This document shows positions 17,551-25,018 of a stretch of DNA of 54,432 nt, piece after piece. The position numbers and the translations under genes are program-made. Under the pieces are notes generated by a model. It saw only the letters and a list, made by a program, of their open reading frames with translations, had not been told where the DNA came from and made no database searches. The first letter of the stretch is position 1; each line of letters begins with the position of its first letter. The stretch is taken from assembly GCA_004102805.1 (NCBI GenBank), contig SCEG01000016.1, positions 1 to 54,432 on the forward strand, written 5' to 3'. The stretch is from Muribaculaceae bacterium Isolate-002 (NCI) (lineage in GTDB: Bacteria > Bacteroidota > Bacteroidia > Bacteroidales > Muribaculaceae).

Positions 17551-17636
17551 GTGGGGACGCACGGCTCGGGTGTCTGATATTAACGTCTGATAGTCAGGTT
17601 GTTGGCGGACCTACGAGCAGTGCGTCTCTACAATGC
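17551..17636. repeat. Interspersed inverted repeat with GGGACGCAC arms
   Basis: Left arm GTGGGGACGCACGGCTCG (17551-17568) and right arm CGAGCAGTGCGTCTCTACAA (17614-17633) are inverted copies of each other with few mismatches. They enclose about 45 nt. One-arm or hairpin versions occur at 961-989 and 9098-9113. No coding sequence is present; it lies upstream of the rho promoter. Confidence 0.6.
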
Positions 17637-17667
17637 GAAATTATGCAACATCTTAAAAATCAGAGAG

Positions 17668-19566
17668 TCAGCCGATGGTGTCAAGCCGATGCTTTACTGC
17701 CGATGAGAGGGCATCTGGCTGTTCGCGTCGGGCTTTGAGCAGACAGGCGGCAGCGGCGGAGTCGAGAGTGCCTCTTGCGTTGGTGAAGTCGGCGGCGAGA
17801 GCCTCAGGGTCTGCCAGTCCGAAGCCGGCTGTCATGTCGGGATTTGTCAAGTCAAATTCTTTTGCGGCATCGCGTCGCAGCATCTCGGTCAGTTTGTCGT
17901 CGAGCTGTCGCCATTCGTCAAGCAGCCGCTCCACGGTGTCTCTGTCGGGTGAATGCAGGTCAATGTCGGCCGAGGTTGCGAGGCGCGCTGCAATCCAGTC
18001 CCATTCGAGCTGTCGGCTGAAGGTGTCCCACTGCGATGCTTCGGGCAATTCGGCCTGCGCAAGCGCTGCCGGGATGGCGGTTCCGGCCATGTCGATCCAT
18101 CGTCCGGCTCCTGTGGTTTCAGCCGCGTCGAGGGGCAGGCCGTCGGCAATGCGGCGCAGCAGCGTTCCGAGCATATAGTGCCGCAAAGCCATATTGTAGA
18201 GTGACAGCGCGCGCACTGCATGCGGCCGCTTTATCACGTAGCCGCGGCAGGTGAGTGTTTCGGTGTCGGGCTGCGATGTCAAAAGGCTGTCGAGCAAATC
18301 TATGCCCTGTGATATGCGTTGCGCGGTGTAGGGGTTGAGCAGCGGGAATGTGATGATGTCGGTCGCCGGTCGCGGTCGCCGGTCGCGTCGCGGCCATTTG
18401 TCGGCGTCGCGCGCCACGCCTATGTTGCCGAGCGCTATGGCGGGGATGACGAGCGTGTGGCCGTCGGTCTCGACGATATATGAGAAGGGGAGAGCCGATG
18501 TGTCGGGGTGTGACTTGTGGCGCCCCATCACGGTGGTGAATGCGCCGATATGTGCCGGCCACATTATATATGCGTCGGAGGCGAGTTTGACTCCGCGCTC
18601 GAGTATGCCGTGATGGCACGGTCCCGACTTGTAGAGGTGGTTGCTTTGGTTGGCGCCCGAACCGGCGTTGAACATCGATGTCATAGCGCCGATGAGCAGC
18701 GTCGACTTGTGCATCGACACGGTGTAAGGCCCGGCGAAAAGTGCCGCGGCCTCGCCGTTTTCGAGTATGCAGTTGGAGAATATCAGCGAATGGTGGGCAC
18801 TGAACCCGTTGGCCACGCGGCTTCCCTCGCCCACAAACACGTGGTCGAGCCTTGCTCCGGTGTCGACTTCGGCTCCGCGTGCCAGAATGAAGCCGGAGGC
18901 CATCACGCCGCATCCGGCCTTTGCGCCTTCGCCCACAGTGCCGTTGACGAGCCGTGACGCGCCGTTGACTTCGGCGCCGGCCATGATATCCATGCTGTCT
19001 ATATATCCGGCTCCGGTCACAACGGCTTTGGCTCCTATGATTGTGCGGCGGCAGCGCTTTGCGGCGGCACGGTCGGAAATCGCGTCTTTGAGCCGGTCGA
19101 CTGTAGCCATGTCGTGGCGGAACATCGCTATTGTCCATGCCTCGCGGGCGGTAAGCCCGTAGTATATCGGCACTTCGCGGCCTCCGGTCTCGCTGAGCAC
19201 GTCAACCACAGTGCCTGCCCCGTGGCTTGTTTCCTGCCGGCAATCGATTGTGCCGGTGTTTCTTATCACGGCGCCGTCGCCGACAACGCACCGCGCCATG
19301 AAGTCTCCGATATTGGCTATGTGCGCTCCGCGGCCTATCACGCTGTCGATTATGACGGCGTTGCTGATGCCGGCCTCGAATGTGACACCTCCGCACGCCA
19401 CCGTTCCCTCGGCCGGATGCAGCTCAATGTCGCCCATAAAGGTGGCATTGCGGTAGGCCGTGGCGATGAACGGGTCATTGACCTTGATGCGCTCCCAGCG
19501 TGCGCAGCGGCAGCCGTTGCGCACGAGCATGTCGGTTTCATCGGTCGTGAGGTGTCGGAGATTCAT
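17668..19566 (-). CDS. DUF4954 family left-handed beta-helix protein
   Basis: Predicted 632-residue cytoplasmic protein of the Bacteroidota family DUF4954. Residues about 50-340 contain many hexapeptide-type turns (VIIDSVIG, VVGDGAVI, TIIGAKAVV, VFVGEGSRV), indicating a left-handed beta helix like those of acyl- and nucleotidyl-transferases. The second half is helical and has no motif I recognise. A conserved-looking central segment reads HKSTLLIGAMTSMFNAGSGANQSNHLY. No function has been established. The start lies 22 nt after the rfbC stop, so it probably shares the rfbC promoter. Its neighbours point to nucleotide-sugar or envelope metabolism, but this is guilt by association only. Confidence 0.82.
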   Translation of the reverse strand: MNLRHLTTDETDMLVRNGCRCARWERIKVNDPFIATAYRNATFMGDIELHPAEGTVACGGVTFEAGISNAVIIDSVIGRGAHIANIGDFMARCVVGDGAVIRNTGTIDCRQETSHGAGTVVDVLSETGGREVPIYYGLTAREAWTIAMFRHDMATVDRLKDAISDRAAAKRCRRTIIGAKAVVTGAGYIDSMDIMAGAEVNGASRLVNGTVGEGAKAGCGVMASGFILARGAEVDTGARLDHVFVGEGSRVANGFSAHHSLIFSNCILENGEAAALFAGPYTVSMHKSTLLIGAMTSMFNAGSGANQSNHLYKSGPCHHGILERGVKLASDAYIMWPAHIGAFTTVMGRHKSHPDTSALPFSYIVETDGHTLVIPAIALGNIGVARDADKWPRRDRRPRPATDIITFPLLNPYTAQRISQGIDLLDSLLTSQPDTETLTCRGYVIKRPHAVRALSLYNMALRHYMLGTLLRRIADGLPLDAAETTGAGRWIDMAGTAIPAALAQAELPEASQWDTFSRQLEWDWIAARLATSADIDLHSPDRDTVERLLDEWRQLDDKLTEMLRRDAAKEFDLTNPDMTAGFGLADPEALAADFTNARGTLDSAAAACLLKARREQPDALSSAVKHRLDTIG

Positions 19567-19588
19567 GGCGTATGTTGTCAGGCAGTTG

Positions 19589-20143
19589 TCAGAAACTGAA
19601 TTTTTCGGCTACTTCGTCGAGGCTGTAGCCGCGCATGTCTTTTTCCGAAAGAAGCATATCTTCGGGGGCGATGCGCCAGTCGATGCCAAGGCGCGGGTCG
19701 TCGAAACGGAGTGTGGCCTCTGACTGCGGGGCATACACGTTGTCGACCTTATACTGGAACTGCGCCGTGTCGCTGAGCACCACGAACCCGTGGGCAAATC
19801 CGCGGGGTATGAAAAGCTGCCGGCCGTTTTCGTGTGACAGCTCTACGGCCACATGCTCGCCGAATGTCGGAGAGTCTTTGCGCAGGTCGACGGCAACGTC
19901 AAGCACTGTGCCCTGAGATACCCTTACAAGTTTGGCCTGCGAGAATTCCCCCTTCTGGAAATGAAGGCCGCGGAGCACTCCGCGTGATGAATACGACTCA
20001 TTGTCCTGCACGAACTTCACATCTCCAACGTTGGCGGTAAATTCCTCCAGCTTGAATGTCTCTGAAAAATATCCGCGGGCATCGCCGAACCGTTTCGGCT
20101 CGATTACCCATACTCCTTCGATTTTTTGTTTTATAAATTGCAT
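19589..20143 (-). CDS. rfbC: dTDP-4-dehydrorhamnose 3,5-epimerase
   Basis: Predicted 184-residue cupin enzyme of dTDP-L-rhamnose synthesis, which epimerises C3 and C5 of dTDP-4-keto-6-deoxyglucose. Family motifs seen are EPKRFGDARGYFSE, VLRGLHFQKGEFSQAKLVR (with the catalytic His) and PRGFAHGFVVLSD. Two ATGs lie further upstream in frame (20152, 20167). The -7 box at 20165-20172 places initiation near 20159, so the first is inside the promoter region and the ATG at 20143 is preferred. RfbA, RfbB and RfbD are not in the window. The next gene, DUF4954, follows by 22 nt. Confidence 0.95.
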   Translation of the reverse strand: MQFIKQKIEGVWVIEPKRFGDARGYFSETFKLEEFTANVGDVKFVQDNESYSSRGVLRGLHFQKGEFSQAKLVRVSQGTVLDVAVDLRKDSPTFGEHVAVELSHENGRQLFIPRGFAHGFVVLSDTAQFQYKVDNVYAPQSEATLRFDDPRLGIDWRIAPEDMLLSEKDMRGYSLDEVAEKFSF

Positions 20144-20151
20144 GTTATTCA

Positions 20152-20197
20152 TTGAATGTTTTGGCAAAATTAGTAATTTTGTCAGACATTAGGCCAA
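20152..20197. promoter_or_regulatory. Divergent promoters sharing a palindromic -7 region (rfbC / GlmU-like)
   Basis: CAAAATTAGTAATTTTG (20165-20181) is a perfect palindrome about one base. It supplies TAATTTTG, an exact -7 box, to both strands. The rightward -33 TTG lies at 20152-20154 (19-nt spacer). The leftward -33 TTG lies at 20195-20197 (22-nt spacer). Two polymerases could not occupy both -7 sites at once. Confidence 0.65.
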
Positions 20198-20260
20198 GTC
20201 GCTAAGAAAAAGTTTTCGCGCGGCCGTAATGCAACGTGTAGCTTACAATTGAAACGGATG

Positions 20261-21460
20261 ATGAATATAATACTTTTTGATGAGCCGCAGGTGCGCGAAC
20301 ATCTTCTGCCGCTGTCGTTTACACGCCCTGTCGCAGACTTCCGCGCGGGCATTACCACCATACGCCGCAAGTGGGAGACAATACTCCCCGGCCAATATTC
20401 CTATCTTACCGCCGGGTATCTCTCGGCCAAGTATGAGCTCAGACTTGACGATGACGGCGACAATCTTTTTGTGGCCGGACACATAATTCCCGACTACAGC
20501 CGCGAATTTGCCGAGGCCGTGCGTTCGCTCAGTCCGGGCGAGGCTCTGGTGTGCGCCGGCGAGACGGTTGCTTTCCGCGGCAGTTATCCTGCATTTGACA
20601 ATGCAGAGTATTCCGCTGTCAGAGAATGGGAGGGGACGCTGACTGCCATACATCATGTATATGACATTTTCCTGTGTAACGGCGGGCAGATAGTGAAGGA
20701 TTTCGCTATGCTCGACCTGTCGGACAGCCAGCCGCTTTCGCCGTCAAACACCCTGATTGGCGATGCCGTCGGAGCTGACGGACGCCCGATGCTATACATC
20801 GCTCCCGGTGCCACGGTGGAGGGTGCGGTGATAAATGTCAAGGGCGGCCCGGTCTATATCGGTCCCGACGCCGAAGTGATGGAGGGGTGCTGTCTGCGCG
20901 GTCCGGTGGCTTTGTGCCGCCATGCCGTGTTCAATATGGGCACCAAGGTTTATCCGGCAACCACGGTTGGCCCCTGGAGCAAAGTGGGGGGCGAACTCAA
21001 CAACGCGGTGATTTTCGGCTACAGCAACAAGGCTCACGACGGATTTCTCGGCAATGCCGTTATCGGCGAGTGGTGCAATCTCGGCGCCGGATGCGTGGCT
21101 TCCAACCTAAAGAACGATTACTCCAAGGTGCGTGTGTGGGACTATCCGACTCACCGTTTCCAGCGCACCGACCTGCAGTTCTGCGGGCTTATCATGGGCG
21201 ACCACTCCAAAGCCGGCATAAACACCATGTTCAACACAGCCACGGTGGTAGGCGTGGGATGCAATATCCACGGCTCAGGCTTCCCGCGCACGTTTATCCC
21301 GTCGTTCAGCGAAGGGGGTGCCTCAGGCTTCAATGACGTGCAGCTGTCGAAATTCTTCGACATAGCGGAGCGCGCGATGGCTCGCCGCCACAAGGAGCTC
21401 ACCGATGCCGACCGTCGCATATTCGAGGAAATATACAATATCGCTGACACCTACAAATAG
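20261..21460 (+). CDS. GlmU-like putative sugar nucleotidyltransferase/acetyltransferase
   Basis: Predicted 399-residue protein of the alternative GlmU-like family found in Bacteroidota (as in TIGR03991). The N-terminal part (about 1-170) keeps MNIILFDEP..R..LLPLSFTRPVADFR, a variant of the nucleotidyltransferase fold that lacks the usual GxGTRM loop. The C-terminal part is a left-handed beta helix with hexapeptide turns (YIAPGATV, VYIGPDAEV, AVIGEWCNLGAG). It may supply UDP-GlcNAc or another activated sugar; the substrate is not shown by the sequence. In-frame TTG (20249) and ATG (20258) codons lie just upstream; the ATG at 20261 matches the common family start. The leader from the shared promoter is about 70 nt. 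Confidence 0.85.
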   Translation: MNIILFDEPQVREHLLPLSFTRPVADFRAGITTIRRKWETILPGQYSYLTAGYLSAKYELRLDDDGDNLFVAGHIIPDYSREFAEAVRSLSPGEALVCAGETVAFRGSYPAFDNAEYSAVREWEGTLTAIHHVYDIFLCNGGQIVKDFAMLDLSDSQPLSPSNTLIGDAVGADGRPMLYIAPGATVEGAVINVKGGPVYIGPDAEVMEGCCLRGPVALCRHAVFNMGTKVYPATTVGPWSKVGGELNNAVIFGYSNKAHDGFLGNAVIGEWCNLGAGCVASNLKNDYSKVRVWDYPTHRFQRTDLQFCGLIMGDHSKAGINTMFNTATVVGVGCNIHGSGFPRTFIPSFSEGGASGFNDVQLSKFFDIAERAMARRHKELTDADRRIFEEIYNIADTYK

Positions 21461-21487
21461 GTCATGCAGTCGTTTATGAATTTTGCA

Positions 21488-22549
21488 ATGAAAAAGATAT
21501 TTGTGGCCGCATTTGTGGCATTGTCAGTGCAGACTGCCGCCGCTCTTCCGGCCGACAGCAGCGTGGTGGCCGCCCCGGTTTCCGCTCCCTCCGCCGGATT
21601 TCAGCTTCCGGAATGGTTTCCGACGGTCAACGGAACGATACGCGCCAACTACGAACTCGACACTGACAACGGCGCAAGCCATTTCCGTGTGCGCAACGCC
21701 CGCGTAAGCCTGTCGGGAACGGTAGTGCCTGAGTTTGAATACAAGGCGGAAATCGACCTTTGCGACGAAGGCAAAATCAAGATGCTCGACGCCTACGTGC
21801 GCTATGTGCCGGTAGGGGTGCCCGTTACGGCCACAATCGGACAGATGCGCGTGCCGTTTACCATCGATGCCCACAGAGGTCCCCATCAGCAGTATTTCGC
21901 CAACCGTTCGTTTCTTGCCAAATATGGCGGCAATGTGAGGGATGTGGGTCTGGCGGCGCAATACACCGTCAAAGGCAACGTGCCGCTGACGCTGGAAGGG
22001 GGAGTGTTCAACGGCTCCGGGCTTACCAATCAGAAAGATTACTGGACAAAGACTTTCAATTTCTCTTTCAAGGCTACGGCGCGCTTCGCCAAAGTGTTCA
22101 CCCTCGAGGCGAGCTGCCAGAAGTCGCGGCCCGAGGATATAAGCATAATGATGTGGGACGCCGGCGCCGCCTACGATGACGGTTTCTGGCATGTCGAGGC
22201 CGAATACCTGCGCAAGAACTATGTGCGCGGAGCTTTCGACGGGGTCAACCTGTTCAACTCGTTTGTCTCACGCAAGTTTCCGCTGCGTCGCAAACTCACA
22301 TCAATCGCCGCGCTCTGCCGCTACGATTTCATGGACTCGCATTCCGATGGCATAAAGAACGCCGACGGAGTGCTGACCGAGACGCAGCCGCAGCGCCATC
22401 GTCTGACCGTGGGCTCGACGCTCGCTTTCGGAGCTGCCCGCAGGGTGGAACTGAGAGTCAATTATGAAAAATATTTCTATCATAAAGACGCCGTCATTCC
22501 CGTCTCTGACCACGACAAACTGGTGATGGAGGTAATGTGCCGTTTTTAA
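21488..22549 (+). CDS. Outer-membrane porin (phosphate-selective porin O/P-like)
   Basis: Predicted 353-residue outer-membrane beta-barrel. The ATG at 21488 begins a signal peptide (MKKIFVAAFVALSVQTAAALPADS). The mature part has alternating aromatic beta-strands with the typical start IRANYELDTDNGASHFRVRNARVSLSG and GQMRVPFTIDA. It ends in Phe (VMCRF), the barrel-insertion signal. The motifs resemble Porin_O_P proteins. Solute specificity cannot be read from the sequence. It follows the GlmU-like gene by 27 nt on the same strand. Confidence 0.85.
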   Translation: MKKIFVAAFVALSVQTAAALPADSSVVAAPVSAPSAGFQLPEWFPTVNGTIRANYELDTDNGASHFRVRNARVSLSGTVVPEFEYKAEIDLCDEGKIKMLDAYVRYVPVGVPVTATIGQMRVPFTIDAHRGPHQQYFANRSFLAKYGGNVRDVGLAAQYTVKGNVPLTLEGGVFNGSGLTNQKDYWTKTFNFSFKATARFAKVFTLEASCQKSRPEDISIMMWDAGAAYDDGFWHVEAEYLRKNYVRGAFDGVNLFNSFVSRKFPLRRKLTSIAALCRYDFMDSHSDGIKNADGVLTETQPQRHRLTVGSTLAFGAARRVELRVNYEKYFYHKDAVIPVSDHDKLVMEVMCRF

Positions 22550-22621
22550 AGTCAGATATGGTCGGTTTGTTATCGATAATCGCATAAAAGCGACAAAATG
22601 AAAGGGGCCGGCTGTGAAAAT

Positions 22622-22652
22622 TTTGAAAATAGCTGCATAATGAGTAATTTTG
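22622..22652 (+). promoter_or_regulatory. asd promoter
   Basis: TTTG (22622-22625), a 19-nt spacer and TAATTTTG (22645-22652) match the Bacteroidota promoter completely. The start of transcription is expected near 22658, about 34 nt before the asd ATG. Confidence 0.7.
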
Positions 22653-22691
22653 TGGCGAAATTAAAAATAGTTATTAGAAATACCGTTAACA

Positions 22692-23711
22692 ATGAATGTA
22701 GCAGTAGTAGGCGCAAGCGGCGCCGTCGGTCAGGAATTTCTCCGTGTGCTCGATGAACAGAATTTTCCCATCGACAATCTGGTATTGTTTGGCTCTGCCC
22801 GTTCGGCAGGCCGCAGTTACACTTTTAAAGGAAAAGAGTATATCGTCAAGGAACTCCGCGAAAATCCTGACGATTTCAAAGATATAGACGTGGCCTTCAC
22901 TTCGGCCGGCGCAGGCGTTTCGAAGCAGTTTGCCCCGATCATCACTGCCCACGGCGCGCTGATGATTGACAACTCGAGCGCGTTCCGCATGGACAGCGAC
23001 GTGCCTCTGGTTGTGCCCGAAGTCAACGGCGACGACGCGTTTGACACCCCTCGCAACATCATAGCCAACCCCAACTGCACCACCATACAGATGGTGGTCG
23101 CTCTCAAGGCCATCAACGACATATCTCCCATACGCCGCGTGCATGTCGCCACATATCAGGCAGCCAGCGGAGCGGGAGCTGCGGCGATGGACGAGCTCGT
23201 GGAGCAGTATCGTCAACTCGGCGCAGGCGAGGAGCCCACGGTGAAGAAATTCGCCCACCAGCTCGCCTACAATGTAATCCCCCACATCGACGTGTTCCAG
23301 GACAACGGTTACACCAAGGAGGAGATGAAGATGTATAACGAGACAAAGAAAATCATGCACGCTCCCGGACTCGATGTAAGCGCCATGTGTGTGCGCGTGC
23401 CTGTCATGCGCGCCCACTCCGAGGCAATCTGGGTCGAGACCGAAAGCCCTGTCAGCGCGGAGAAAGCCCGCGAGGCATTTGCCGCTGCCGAAGGTGTTGT
23501 TGTGGTCGACACTCCTTCAGAGAACAAATATCCCATGCCGCTCGACATCGCAGGCAAAGACCCTGTGTATGTAGGCCGCATACGTCAGGATATCACCAAC
23601 CCCAACGGCCTGTCGTTCTGGGTTGTCGGCGACCAGATCAAGAAAGGCGCGGCTCTCAACGCAGTGCAGATCGCCCTCTACATGATAGGCAAAGGCGCCT
23701 TCAAAGAATAA
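22692..23711 (+). CDS. asd: Aspartate-semialdehyde dehydrogenase
   Basis: Predicted 339-residue NADPH-dependent enzyme that converts aspartyl phosphate to aspartate semialdehyde, the branch point to lysine/diaminopimelate, threonine and methionine. The dinucleotide motif GASGAVG is at 7-13 and the catalytic Cys129 lies in NPNCTT. The substrate-binding segment [15 protein letters not shown] follows, and a late [10 protein letters not shown] contains the active-site His. Length and layout are those of the bacterial Asd family. It has its own promoter. dapA, the next step toward diaminopimelate, is at 34471 and is not linked. Confidence 0.97.
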   Translation: MNVAVVGASGAVGQEFLRVLDEQNFPIDNLVLFGSARSAGRSYTFKGKEYIVKELRENPDDFKDIDVAFTSAGAGVSKQFAPIITAHGALMIDNSSAFRMDSDVPLVVPEVNGDDAFDTPRNIIANPNCTTIQMVVALKAINDISPIRRVHVATYQAASGAGAAAMDELVEQYRQLGAGEEPTVKKFAHQLAYNVIPHIDVFQDNGYTKEEMKMYNETKKIMHAPGLDVSAMCVRVPVMRAHSEAIWVETESPVSAEKAREAFAAAEGVVVVDTPSENKYPMPLDIAGKDPVYVGRIRQDITNPNGLSFWVVGDQIKKGAALNAVQIALYMIGKGAFKE

Positions 23712-23914
23712 TTATCAGAAGAGGGAGCCGCAGACCTGAAGATATATCCGGAAAATATATGCATCCTCCTTTAGGACTGCACCCCGGTGCGGAAATGGTA
23801 TTGGCCGGCAATCAGTCGGCTGTCGCTGCGCCGGGCACAGTGCTGCAGGATAGAGATGCGAATTTAGGTACTGCGGCACCCTCTGTTTTTTTATCCTTAG
23901 ATATAAATCTGTGA

Positions 23915-24997
23915 ATGAAAGTATTTTACGACAGCACCATCTTCTCGCGCCAGACCGTCGGCGGCATCTCGCGTTACATAGTCGAGCTTGTCAACCATCT
24001 GCCTGATGATATCGAGCCCATGCTTGGAGTGCGGGCGAGCGAGAACATGTATCTTGGCGAGCTCAGGCAACGCCGCGCACATCTGTCGCTGCGCTACATG
24101 CCCGACCACCGCAAGCTCTATCGTAAAATCAACGGTTTCTTCGACCGGCGCATAATGTCGCGCGGCGGTTACGACATCATTCATCCGACAGATTACAATA
24201 CGCTCTATCCGCGTTACAACGACCGTCCGGTGGTGCTCACCGTCCACGACCTCATACACAAGAGGCTGGAGGGATGGTTCCGCCCCGGAGCCATCGACGA
24301 TATCGACCGATGCATCGTCAGTGCTGACGCCCTGATAGCCATCAGCGAGGCCACGCGCCGCGACATTGTCGACTACTATGGCATCGACGAAAGCCGCATC
24401 ACGGTGATACATCACGGCTATACGCCGGTAGAGACTGAGCGGTGTGCAGCATCGCCTGTCGACGGCCGTTATATACTTTTTGTCGGCAAATGTGCCGGCT
24501 ACAAGAATTTTGACTCCCTGCTAAAGGCGTTCGCCATAGTGGCGGAGCGCGACCGCGACCTGCGGCTCGTGTGCACAGGGCGACCGTTTACCGCCGGTGA
24601 GCGTCGTGCCATCAGCGCGGCCGGAGTGTCGTCGCGTGTGGAGCAGCATCTGTTTCCCACCTCGGCTCTGGCGCCGCTCTATGCCGGAGCGCAGTGCTTC
24701 GTATTTCCATCGAAACTCGAAGGGTTCGGCATGCCGATACTCGAGGCGTTTGCCGCGAAGACTCCGGTGGCGCTCAGCGATGCGTCGTGTCTGCCCGAGA
24801 TAGCCGGCGGCGCGGCTCTCTACTTCAATCCCGACGATCCGGCCGACATCGCCGCATCTATTAGGCGTGTCATTGATAACCCCGAGGAACGGGCGAGGCT
24901 CATTGACGCCGGAACGAAACGTCTCGCCGATTTCTCATGGCAGACTACCGCCGAAAAGACCGCACGGGTCTATCGCTCGGTGCTGCGACCGACATAA
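23915..24997 (+). CDS. GT4-type glycosyltransferase
   Basis: Predicted 360-residue GT-B glycosyltransferase of the family 4/1 type, transferring a sugar from a nucleotide donor, probably during cell-surface glycan synthesis. The N-terminal acceptor domain begins FYDSTIFSRQTVGGISRY. The C-terminal donor domain contains YILFVGKCAGYKNFDSLL and the EGFGMPILEAFA motif, with the E-x7-E pair that contacts the donor. It has no membrane segment. The 203-nt spacer after asd holds no clear promoter. A CPA2 antiporter gene follows by 21 nt. Confidence 0.9.
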   Translation: MKVFYDSTIFSRQTVGGISRYIVELVNHLPDDIEPMLGVRASENMYLGELRQRRAHLSLRYMPDHRKLYRKINGFFDRRIMSRGGYDIIHPTDYNTLYPRYNDRPVVLTVHDLIHKRLEGWFRPGAIDDIDRCIVSADALIAISEATRRDIVDYYGIDESRITVIHHGYTPVETERCAASPVDGRYILFVGKCAGYKNFDSLLKAFAIVAERDRDLRLVCTGRPFTAGERRAISAAGVSSRVEQHLFPTSALAPLYAGAQCFVFPSKLEGFGMPILEAFAAKTPVALSDASCLPEIAGGAALYFNPDDPADIAASIRRVIDNPEERARLIDAGTKRLADFSWQTTAEKTARVYRSVLRPT

Positions 24998-25018
24998 AAC
25001 ATATATTCCGAACCGACC

